Shown: one piece after another, positions 42,656-51,752 of the stretch | How the letters are laid out: every line of letters begins with the position of its first letter | How positions within the stretch are numbered: the first letter of the stretch is position 1 | Origin: Strobilurus pachycystidiatus | Lineage: Eukaryota > Basidiomycota > Agaricomycetes > Agaricales > Physalacriaceae | DNA length: 64,000 bases | Direction of reading: 5' to 3' | Assembly: GCA_019915135.1 (NCBI GenBank) | Contig: JAHLMK010000011.1 | Coordinates: 62,001 to 126,000 of the forward strand | The notes under the pieces: model-generated | The model's input: the letters and a program-made list of their open reading frames with translations, nothing else | What the model was told of the DNA's origin: nothing | The model's database searches: none | Made by a program: the position numbers and the translations under genes

Positions 42656-44214
42656 ATGGCTAACGGTGCGCAACAATGCTTTGGCCTTCTTTTATCTTCT
42701 AACTTGTCCTGCAGCTCACGCAAATGTCCCACCGTCACGAACAACATCGCCCAGCTGTGACCACTCCGCCGCTCCCAGTCCCTTTGCCTTCAGGTGGCAC
42801 ACATCTACTACGCGCACACACGAAGAAATTTCGCTTTCGTCCGTCCGCCTCTCAAAGTATTCGGCCAAGCATCGCATTGACGGTTCTCCCAATTCAAACG
42901 TTCCGCCCCGGCCCACTTCTTCATATCAGTCATCGCCCGCCCAGTCAGCCAAATCGTCAGCCACCCCTCCTGCTCCCACCTTCACAGCAGTTGTCAACAC
43001 GCCTTGCGATGTGCCCTCTACTCCGAGTGTTCAACCTCTTCCCACTCCAGTATCTACACCTGCCGGTTCCCCAGAACCGCAACACCGTCGCATCCCTCGT
43101 CCTCCCAACGCCTTTATGCTATTCCGCTCCGATTGCATCGCGCGGATACGCGCCCAGATCCAAGCATCTGGCGGCGAGAAGCGTCAGCAGGTTTTCAGTC
43201 GCGTCGCCGGCGAGGCCTGGCACCTGCTGCAGCCCGAGGAGCGTCAGGTCTGGCAGGACAAGGCGTCGAAGGCACTGAAAGAACATCAGCTGAAGTATCC
43301 GGGTTATAAATTTGCACCTTCTCCCAAGGGCACTTCGCGAAAAGGCAAGGGTCGCCAGGATGGTGCGGAGGAAGAGTCGGTAGCTGAGATCCGCGCGAGA
43401 TATCTCGGTCTTCCTGGCACGGCAATCAAGAACCCTACCCCGAGGAAGAGAGCTTCTCGCCGGACGCATTCCCCCAACGACTCGCGCCCTATCGTACCGA
43501 ACCCCCTTCCTACCCCTGCGCCTTCAGAGCAAACGTCACCTGCATCCTCTTACGCCAGCTTTCCGCCTTGCGACCCACCATCACTCTCATTCCCGACCAT
43601 GGTCTCTCCATTCGCCAACATCGACCCCCACGCTTATTCTGTACTTCCTGCAAACATGGAAGCGCCACTGCCACTCACTTTCGGTCCACAGCAGATGGAT
43701 CCCACTATGCCAGTGTTCTTCCCCAACCCTTCGGTTCCCCACTATCTCGTTCAACCCAATCCCCATGCGCGCTTTGCTGCTGGGCACATGCCTGCGCCAG
43801 CGCCTCCTCCCATCATTGAGCAGCGCCGTCCCTCAACCACTTTGGGGTTCCGCCCCGACAGAACTGCTATGTGCAGCCCAAAGCCTCAAGACGTCATTGT
43901 TCGTCCTGCTTCCGCGTCTTGCAACACTCGTCCTGCCGTTGTGCAGCCCTCGCCTGCTTATCCTATCGTATGTCGCGTCTCCACATCCTGTTCCATCTTT
44001 ACTAAATTCTCGTTACTAGAACATGGACTTGCCACCTACATTGACGTACGCCTGCGACAACGATTTCGCTTCGAGTGGCCCCTCGCCGCCGTATTACGAC
44101 AATGTTTTCTCCAGCGAGTTCGGATACCACCACCTGAACTACGACTACTGTCAGATGGCCGAATCCTTCAGCGGCGACAGCTTTTCAGACTACGTTAGCT
44201 CGTGTTCCAACTAA
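42656..44214 (+). CDS. HMG-box transcription factor, copy A
   Basis: Exons 42656-42665, 42715-43967 and 44020-44214 give 485 aa. The first exon is only MAN plus one base. The MATA-type HMG box is RIPRPPNAFMLFRSDCIARI..., continuing QQVFSRVAGEAWHLLQPEER and WQDKASKALKEHQLKYPGYK. A basic patch follows (KGTSRKGKGRQ; TPRKRASRRTH). The remainder is Pro/Ser-rich, and the end is Tyr/Ser/Asn-rich (CQMAESFSGDSFSDYVSSCS). Such proteins are sequence-specific DNA-binding factors of the STE11/MAT type, but no mating-type genes flank it. From inside intron 1 onward it belongs to the 2399-bp block repeated at 45988-48386. Confidence 0.9.
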
Positions 44215-45091
44215 ACACAAAAGACATTCCAACGCTGGCTGTTATTCATATTGTATATATCATTTATGAAGTCCTTTTGTATCGATAGTGTAACCTTGTA
44301 TTTTTGCGTACATAACCGTTCTCTTGTTTGATTCCAATGCATCACTTTCCCATAACCTCATGTCAATAAAGAAAGATCAGGCTTACTTGCATTCTATTCT
44401 CTACATACGCGCTTCTACCGTTGTACCACCGCTTCGATGCGTAGTGACCTGCCGAATTTTTATCAGCTGTTATTCTCCGCAATGGTTATTCAGTAATCTT
44501 CGCGACCAGCTGTTCCAATTTCTCGTCAAGTAGTTCAGCCGCCGCCCTCAACTCGGCGTTGTCATCGAGCACGACAACCGATGACGGCAGATGGTAGACT
44601 ACTTCAGTTCCAGGCGTGTCAACGCGCTCTCGGACAAGGAGGCGTGGTGGAATGTTATATGCAGCGCGCATATCGTGGCGCAACATGGTTTGTGCGATGG
44701 AGGGGTTGCCAATGGTGTATACAACAGTTCGGGGAGTGGACGGATCATATAGCTTCATCCAAGAGGTGTGCTCCATTTGCAGGAAGAATCTGTACGGAGC
44801 AATGTTAGGGCGAGATGGCGAACTAGTAGCTCACTGACACGAAGTCGCGGTTGTTCGTCATCTCCTTCAAGCCCTGCTCCAGGGCCTCCTTCGACTCTGC
44901 GGTCCTTATCAAAGGAAATAGGCCACTAGCATGATCTCTGCTGAGTTCTGTATCGAGACGTCCAAGAACGGCTGACATCGCCAACGATGTGGTGAAAGTC
45001 ACAAGTTGTGCGGCGAAGGGAGTAACAGTCTTGATAGCCATGGGGTACGAGGTCGATATTGATACATCCTGGAGTTCGACTTATATAGCGT
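42693..45091 (+). repeat. Duplicated 2399-bp block, copy A
   Basis: This segment reappears at 45988-48386 with a constant offset of 3295 bp. I found no substitution or indel by eye, and every open frame inside translates identically. It starts inside intron 1 of the HMG-box gene (at TATCTTCTAACTTG) and ends about 50 bp upstream of the DUF302-like start codon (at TATATAGCGT). The flanks differ completely on both sides. Confidence 0.95.
44486..45041 (-). CDS. DUF302-like protein, copy A
   Basis: Exons 45041-44839 and 44789-44486 give 168 aa. It starts MAIKTVTPFAAQLVTFTTSL, then MTNNRDFVFFLQMEHTSWMK across the intron, LYDPSTPRTVVYTIGNPSIA, QTMLRHDMRAAYNIPPRLLV, and ends LLDEKLEQLVAKITE. The pattern TVVYTIGNPxIAQTMLRHD resembles the DUF302 (TTHA1751-like) family in fungi, whose function is unknown. 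The splice donor GTCAGT was chosen because it alone keeps both sides in frame. It is convergent with the HMG-box gene, 271 bp between stops. A TATATAG sequence lies about 40 bp upstream of the start. Confidence 0.8.
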
Positions 45092-45520
45092 ATCGCGCGT
45101 CTCTTACAGCGCTCAGTTAAAAATAAAAACTGTCGTACACGTACCTTATTTAACTGTCCTTCTCTTTTCCACTTCGCGTCGTATTCGGCCCGTGTACGCG
45201 TTCATAAGAACCGTCTGACCCACGGTTCTGGGTTCATATCTGGAGAGCAGATGTGAGCCCCGGACACGTCTGCCAGCCAACGCGCCACACTCACGTTCAT
45301 TAACGCGAAGTCTCGCTTAGATCCTCGGTTGACGGGTCTCGCGGTATGTGGGCAACCACCTCCTGTCACCCCCGGGTGCAGGACCGTGATTCCTGGAAAC
45401 TGTAGATTGCCAGCAGGAAAGACTAAAGCCCAGAGTTAAAGCACGCTGTCCTAGACAACAGCGCGCTCGGCAAAGTCGAGAGAGAAGCAGGTCGGAGTCA
45501 ATTCAAGAGTCGTGAGCTAT
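45092..45520. other. Left part of the spacer between duplicates
   Basis: Unique-looking DNA directly upstream of DUF302-like copy A, so probably its original promoter. No open frame of note. Confidence 0.4.
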
Positions 45521-45522
45521 TA

Positions 45523-45777
45523 CTGTAGTATTTTGACCGTATCTTTTGGTCACAGGTCACAGACCTCTTTGAAATGAAGATCTGAGCACTTTGTCCCAGG
45601 TCACAGACAAAAACCTGAGGTACACAAGGCTTAAAAAGGAAATTTTTCTCCGCCCGCCTGATGGCGGGCATACAAATAAGGCAATTCCCGCTTGATTTGT
45701 AAGAAATGAAGATGTGTCCCAGTGAAGATGAGAGGTCACAGGTCACACCCCATGAAGATATGGTCAAAACACTACAG
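45523..45777. mobile_element. TA-flanked MITE-like element (255 bp)
   Basis: The left end reads CTGTAGTATTTTGACCGTAT and the right end, on the other strand, CTGTAGTGTTTTGACCATAT; both are bordered by TA (45521-45522 and 45778-45779). Inside are repeated GGTCACAG units and ATGAAGAT units in both arms. It has no coding capacity. TA borders and short inverted ends suit a Tc1/mariner-type non-autonomous element. Confidence 0.78.
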
Positions 45778-45857
45778 TAGTTCCGCCGCTCCGTGCCTGG
45801 CATCGCCACTGCATGGCATACCGTCATGTGATTGATCGCGCTAGGTCAAAGAGACCT

Positions 45858-45910
45858 GCCGCCTGATGAGTCTTCCTTACAGACGAAACGTACCGGTCAT
45901 ACGTCGCGGC
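45858..45910 (+). ncRNA. Type I hammerhead ribozyme motif
   Basis: All invariant core bases are present. Stem I 5' strand GCCGC (45858-45862); core CTGATGA (45863-45869); stem II GTCT/AGAC (45870-45873 with 45881-45884) closing a 7-nt loop; GAA (45885-45887); stem III ACGTA/TACGT (45888-45892 with 45900-45904) closing a 7-nt loop, which includes the A15.1-U16.1 pair; C17 at 45905 with predicted cleavage after it; and stem I 3' strand GCGGC (45906-45910). All 14 pairs are Watson-Crick. Both ends leave through stem I, making it type I, the type described in Penelope-like and other retroelements. A small hairpin (AGGTC/GACCT) lies just 5' and could affect the stem I loop contacts. It sits 77 bp before duplicate copy B. 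Confidence 0.85.
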
Positions 45911-46009
45911 CACCCACATTTCGATTCTACTCAACGATATCTACTAGGACTATCGGGACTCATCCGAAGGCTACGCTACGCTCCGCCTATCTTCTAACTT
46001 GTCCTGCAG

Positions 46010-47509
46010 CTCACGCAAATGTCCCACCGTCACGAACAACATCGCCCAGCTGTGACCACTCCGCCGCTCCCAGTCCCTTTGCCTTCAGGTGGCACACATC
46101 TACTACGCGCACACACGAAGAAATTTCGCTTTCGTCCGTCCGCCTCTCAAAGTATTCGGCCAAGCATCGCATTGACGGTTCTCCCAATTCAAACGTTCCG
46201 CCCCGGCCCACTTCTTCATATCAGTCATCGCCCGCCCAGTCAGCCAAATCGTCAGCCACCCCTCCTGCTCCCACCTTCACAGCAGTTGTCAACACGCCTT
46301 GCGATGTGCCCTCTACTCCGAGTGTTCAACCTCTTCCCACTCCAGTATCTACACCTGCCGGTTCCCCAGAACCGCAACACCGTCGCATCCCTCGTCCTCC
46401 CAACGCCTTTATGCTATTCCGCTCCGATTGCATCGCGCGGATACGCGCCCAGATCCAAGCATCTGGCGGCGAGAAGCGTCAGCAGGTTTTCAGTCGCGTC
46501 GCCGGCGAGGCCTGGCACCTGCTGCAGCCCGAGGAGCGTCAGGTCTGGCAGGACAAGGCGTCGAAGGCACTGAAAGAACATCAGCTGAAGTATCCGGGTT
46601 ATAAATTTGCACCTTCTCCCAAGGGCACTTCGCGAAAAGGCAAGGGTCGCCAGGATGGTGCGGAGGAAGAGTCGGTAGCTGAGATCCGCGCGAGATATCT
46701 CGGTCTTCCTGGCACGGCAATCAAGAACCCTACCCCGAGGAAGAGAGCTTCTCGCCGGACGCATTCCCCCAACGACTCGCGCCCTATCGTACCGAACCCC
46801 CTTCCTACCCCTGCGCCTTCAGAGCAAACGTCACCTGCATCCTCTTACGCCAGCTTTCCGCCTTGCGACCCACCATCACTCTCATTCCCGACCATGGTCT
46901 CTCCATTCGCCAACATCGACCCCCACGCTTATTCTGTACTTCCTGCAAACATGGAAGCGCCACTGCCACTCACTTTCGGTCCACAGCAGATGGATCCCAC
47001 TATGCCAGTGTTCTTCCCCAACCCTTCGGTTCCCCACTATCTCGTTCAACCCAATCCCCATGCGCGCTTTGCTGCTGGGCACATGCCTGCGCCAGCGCCT
47101 CCTCCCATCATTGAGCAGCGCCGTCCCTCAACCACTTTGGGGTTCCGCCCCGACAGAACTGCTATGTGCAGCCCAAAGCCTCAAGACGTCATTGTTCGTC
47201 CTGCTTCCGCGTCTTGCAACACTCGTCCTGCCGTTGTGCAGCCCTCGCCTGCTTATCCTATCGTATGTCGCGTCTCCACATCCTGTTCCATCTTTACTAA
47301 ATTCTCGTTACTAGAACATGGACTTGCCACCTACATTGACGTACGCCTGCGACAACGATTTCGCTTCGAGTGGCCCCTCGCCGCCGTATTACGACAATGT
47401 TTTCTCCAGCGAGTTCGGATACCACCACCTGAACTACGACTACTGTCAGATGGCCGAATCCTTCAGCGGCGACAGCTTTTCAGACTACGTTAGCTCGTGT
47501 TCCAACTAA
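46010..47509 (+). pseudogene. HMG-box factor, copy B, without original first exon
   Basis: Contains exons 2 and 3 of the copy A gene (46010-47262 and 47315-47509) and intron 2, unchanged. The first exon with its ATG and the promoter lie outside the duplicated block. The frame is open upstream to 45832 through the old acceptor and the hammerhead, but holds no ATG there. The first in-frame ATG is inside the HMG box (46411). Unless a new upstream exon supplies a start, this copy is probably not expressed as a full factor. I call it a likely pseudogene, though the sequence itself is undamaged. Confidence 0.7.
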
Positions 47510-47780
47510 ACACAAAAGACATTCCAACGCTGGCTGTTATTCATATTGTATATATCATTTATGAAGTCCTTTTGTATCGATAGTGTAACCTTGTATTTTT
47601 GCGTACATAACCGTTCTCTTGTTTGATTCCAATGCATCACTTTCCCATAACCTCATGTCAATAAAGAAAGATCAGGCTTACTTGCATTCTATTCTCTACA
47701 TACGCGCTTCTACCGTTGTACCACCGCTTCGATGCGTAGTGACCTGCCGAATTTTTATCAGCTGTTATTCTCCGCAATGG

Positions 47781-48336
47781 TTATTCAGTAATCTTCGCGA
47801 CCAGCTGTTCCAATTTCTCGTCAAGTAGTTCAGCCGCCGCCCTCAACTCGGCGTTGTCATCGAGCACGACAACCGATGACGGCAGATGGTAGACTACTTC
47901 AGTTCCAGGCGTGTCAACGCGCTCTCGGACAAGGAGGCGTGGTGGAATGTTATATGCAGCGCGCATATCGTGGCGCAACATGGTTTGTGCGATGGAGGGG
48001 TTGCCAATGGTGTATACAACAGTTCGGGGAGTGGACGGATCATATAGCTTCATCCAAGAGGTGTGCTCCATTTGCAGGAAGAATCTGTACGGAGCAATGT
48101 TAGGGCGAGATGGCGAACTAGTAGCTCACTGACACGAAGTCGCGGTTGTTCGTCATCTCCTTCAAGCCCTGCTCCAGGGCCTCCTTCGACTCTGCGGTCC
48201 TTATCAAAGGAAATAGGCCACTAGCATGATCTCTGCTGAGTTCTGTATCGAGACGTCCAAGAACGGCTGACATCGCCAACGATGTGGTGAAAGTCACAAG
48301 TTGTGCGGCGAAGGGAGTAACAGTCTTGATAGCCAT
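47781..48336 (-). CDS. DUF302-like protein, copy B
   Basis: Identical in sequence to copy A (exons 48336-48134 and 48084-47781, 168 aa). The whole coding region and about 50 bp of upstream DNA including TATATAG are duplicated, but the promoter beyond that is different. It could be expressed from the new flank, or be silent. Confidence 0.75.
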
Positions 48337-48386
48337 GGGGTACGAGGTCGATATTGATACATCCTGGAGTTCGACTTATATAGCGT

Positions 48387-48906
48387 TACAGTGCTGCCGG
48401 AAGCTTAAGGGGACCCTAATAGTAGAGACGCCGTGCAATAGAATAGGACCTGCCTAACTCACTTAGGCAATCCACACAGAGTTGACACCAGGGTGAGAAG
48501 CACATTGAAACAAACACGAGAGATGGAGAGACCCAACGGAAGAGCAAATACTCCTTGCAAACTGCTTGCAGTCGTTGGGGTTGACCAGACCTGAGTACAA
48601 TGTTACACAGATTCCTGTCAGCTGCCAGTGAGGCTGTGGAACCGTCATGACGGTATGTTCTGAGATATTCGTTGCTGGTGATAGATGCGTTCGAGTCCTA
48701 GACGATGACTGAAATTGAAGAACGTCTAGAAGAGAGCACGTAGGAGCAAGCGTAGGAGCACGGGGTGTGCCAGTGGACAGGATCAGATGGTAATACTAAA
48801 TGCGCTTACGGTACAAACCTGCACGATTTGAATTACGTGTACATAGGCCGAATCTTGACCTGAACCAATACGGTTCCCTCGGTCAACTTTAGTATTTGTA
48901 ACCGCA
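48387..48906. other. Intergenic region before the Zn2Cys6 gene
   Basis: 520 bp of flank to duplicate copy B. Small open frames on the minus strand (e.g. 48463-48648) have no recognisable content. It probably contains the promoter of the Zn2Cys6 regulator. Confidence 0.35.
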
Positions 48907-51656
48907 ATGCCGGACGATGCAGGTTCTTCAAGTCAGGCAGGGTTCAAGAAACGCCGTCTTCAAGGAGCATGTGGTATGCCCGGGAATAACTTGTTAGCAC
49001 CATCTTGACAGGAAGTCCAAGATCTTTGCAGACAGAAGAAGAGTGCGTACAAGTCCCAACTCTTTGAACCACCTCCACTAATGAGCATCCAGTAAAGTGT
49101 ATTGGACTTTGCCGATTGCTTCGACACGTGCTCATACATCTCTCCAAGGTGACAGCGCAGAAAAGGCCGACCACAAATGCTCTAATTGCGTTGCATTCAA
49201 TTCTGACTGTACACATGTGGCGGCCTTGTCAAAGAAGGTAAACAGAGTCTGTGATGTCAACATCATCTCATCTTCGCACAGCCTGGCAGATGGCACAAGG
49301 GCCACGTCTCAGAGACGCCAATAGCACCGATGGAAGACATTCAAGTTCACATCAGAGCTATTCTCTCGACAACTACCCCGTACGTGGTACCGAAAGACCT
49401 CAGCATCGTCCGGGCCGTGATGATTGATTTGGCACGCTACGTTCGAGAACTCGAAGCTGAGATCTTGTCCTACAAGAAAGCAGCTGTCACTCGTGTAGAG
49501 GTTGTTACGGACTCTGAATCCGATCTGGACGACAGCTCGGTACATCTTACCAATCCTCTCCGCAAATTGACCGTCAATGGGCACCTCAACCGCCACTATG
49601 GGAAATCCAGCTCTATCATGCTCGTCAAGAGTGCACTGGACGTGAAGAAACTCATCTTCCCGTCCAGCGTGTCTGCGAGTACTGCTTCTTTTAGGAGAGA
49701 TGTGTTCTGGACTGCTTTTCCCTATCAACGACTCGAGCTCCAGTCGGAGCCCCCTCTCCATTTCCCTCCCAACGATCTCCTAGAGAGCTTAGTGGACATT
49801 TATCTCTCAACGGTGAACCATTATCTCGGACTCATTCATGGGCCCTCCTTCCGTCGAGAGATTGCAGCCGGAAAACATTACACTTCCCGAGCATTCGGGA
49901 ATCTGCTCTTATGTATATGCGCCGTGACCTCTCGTTACTCCGAGGATCCTCGTGTCGGTATAGGTCACGAAGCTGGGTGGGCTTGGTACCGACAAGTGCA
50001 GGTCAATAGGCCCACAGAGTATGTAAAACCGCCAACACTTTGGGAAGTTCAGATTTACCCTCTTATGGCAATCTTCTTGTATGGGTCTGCCACCCCAGAG
50101 CCGTCCTGGCCGCTTGTCTCTGCTGGTGTTCGGTTGTGCCAGGATGTCGGCGCGCACCGGAAACGACCAATGGTGCCGGAAACATGGACGACAGAGGACG
50201 AGCTGTGGAAGCGGACGTACTGGGCTCATATCGTTGTCGATATTTTCTCCAGCTCAATCTGCGGTAGGCCGAGATGCACGGCAGGTGAACAGTAAGTTTC
50301 GCAGGTGCCCAGCATTCCTTTCTTGACTATGCCTCGTCAGATATGACTTGGAGTATCCTTTAGAGGTTGATGATGCCTACTGGCCAGGAGAGCCTTTGGC
50401 TCACCCGCAAAAACCGTGGCAGCAACCTCCCGGCTTTCATTCACAAGTCATAGCGTTGAATCTTAACATCAAACTCCTGGAAATACAGGGCTTTTCGCAG
50501 AACACTATCGTGAGTCTGTCATACATACTTTCGATAGAGGGTGAATGTGCGCTATAGTACGCAGTCAACCGGCCAGTCTTCTGGAATATGATGACTGCCC
50601 CGGAATGGGATCAGAACATTGTAACTCATCTGGACTCTGCCCTCAACAAATGGGTCGAATCAATACCTGATCATCGTAAGTTCAATTCTCCTGTCATTGG
50701 ACGCTTCTCGGGTCTGAATAAGTGCCTACAGTCCGCTGGGACGATAACATAGAGAACCCGACACATCTGAACCAGTCGGCCATGCTGTATACCTCATACT
50801 TCTGGGTCCAAATACACATCCATCGTCCCTTCATGCCTAGAATCAGAAAAGCCTCGGACGTTCCTTGCGGACGAGCAGGTCTATCCCGAGGCTTCCCATC
50901 CATCGTCATCTGCGGCAATGCTGCTCGATTTGGCTGTCATGTACTCCACATACACGCCAGGCGAGGGGCTATGCCACTACCACACATGCTGGCAACCGTG
51001 TTCTATGCCGCCATCATTATTCTTCTCAGTTCTTGGGGAGGCAAACGTTTGGGCCTCGTGAGCAATCCGACCCAGCATGTCGAAGACATCAAGAAATGTC
51101 TGGAGACTCTTGCCATCTACGAAACACGCTACCAGGTAGCCGGAAGATACCAGTTGAGTCCACGGGCATCGTCTCGAACACACTCCCTTATACTCATCTA
51201 CCATGCAGTGACGTGCTTCGTGGACTGTGCCACACAGGCCTAGACCCAGACCCAGCATCTGAGGTTCTTTCTTCAAGAAAGCGCACTCATGAGGAAGCGG
51301 GAATAGATCTGGAGGACACAGGTGCGCGCTCGATAGCACCACCAGGCGAGCAGGCGGCGCATTGGGAGATGCCTCTCCATTCGGACGACTTGGCGGGGGG
51401 CTGGAACTTTGGGCCCGTAGAAGATTCAGGATCGCTGGATGAATTTATGAACGCGTTGTTGATGTCAGATGGGATGGGTCCAGAGCTTGGTAAGTTTCAT
51501 CGTTGTGAGGGTGCTCGATTGAACTGACCCACAAAAGTCCCCATGCCGAGTGATGCAAGTTGGATTCGAGGAGTCGAGAGCGCGTATCCTTCTGATGTGT
51601 ACAATGTGACCGCTATGCCCAGCATCGGCGAGATGTTGGGCCTCACACATTTGTGA
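48907..51656 (+). CDS. Zn2Cys6 transcription factor with fungal-specific regulatory domain
   Basis: A nuclear DNA-binding regulator. The zinc cluster is only intact after splicing four small exons: 48907-48973 (ending KKRRLQGAC), 49022-49042, 49093-49098 (6 nt) and 49149-49237. Together they read ACDLCRQKKIKCDSAEKADH followed by KCSNCVAFNSDCTH: C-x2-C-x6-C-x9-C-x2-C-x6-C. The first three introns are 48-50 nt and all phases agree. Exon 5 (from 49282) continues RWHKGHVSE and MEDIQVHIRA. The fungal_trans domain follows: LVDIYLSTVNHYLGLIHGPS, FGNLLLCICAVTSRYSEDPR, WPLVSAGVRLCQDVGAHRKR, LWKRTYWAHIVVDIFSSSIC and YPLEVDDAYWP. It ends IGEMLGLTHL. The acceptor before YHDVLRGL was chosen by phase. Target genes are unknown. 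Confidence 0.88.
49093..49098 (+). other. 6-nt microexon of the Zn2Cys6 gene
   Basis: TAAAGT between a CATCCAG acceptor and a GTATTG donor. It supplies the codons that restore IKC of the zinc cluster; without it the third Cys is lost. The flanking introns are both 50 nt, the first with a CTAAT branch site. Confidence 0.8.
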
Positions 51657-51752
51657 TGATGATGTACTATGTCGATGTCATTAAAGTCATTAATTGTCGA
51701 TGTGTCATTGTGTGACGCGTTGTTACCGTACACCCCCTTTTCTTTTTCCCAA

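Larger units (their letters stand above)
45988..48386 (+). repeat. Duplicated 2399-bp block, copy B
   Basis: Exact-looking direct copy of 42693-45091 after an 896-bp spacer. Because introns are retained and two genes on opposite strands are carried, this is a DNA-level duplication, not a spliced retrocopy. The flanks match nothing beside copy A: CTCCGCC on the left, TACAGTGCTG on the right. Confidence 0.95.

Noticed and set aside
42656..45041. HMG-box gene as part of a mating-type locus
   Set aside because: No homeodomain pair, pheromone, pheromone receptor or MIP gene is present nearby; HMG-box factors of this kind are common in basidiomycetes.
45200..45290. GGGTTCATATC resembling a tRNA T-loop in the spacer
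   Set aside because: Stem bases on the two sides do not pair, and no cloverleaf is possible.
48675..48720. GTTCGAGTCC resembling a tRNA T-loop
   Set aside because: The flanking bases do not pair into a T stem, and no anticodon or acceptor arm can be found.
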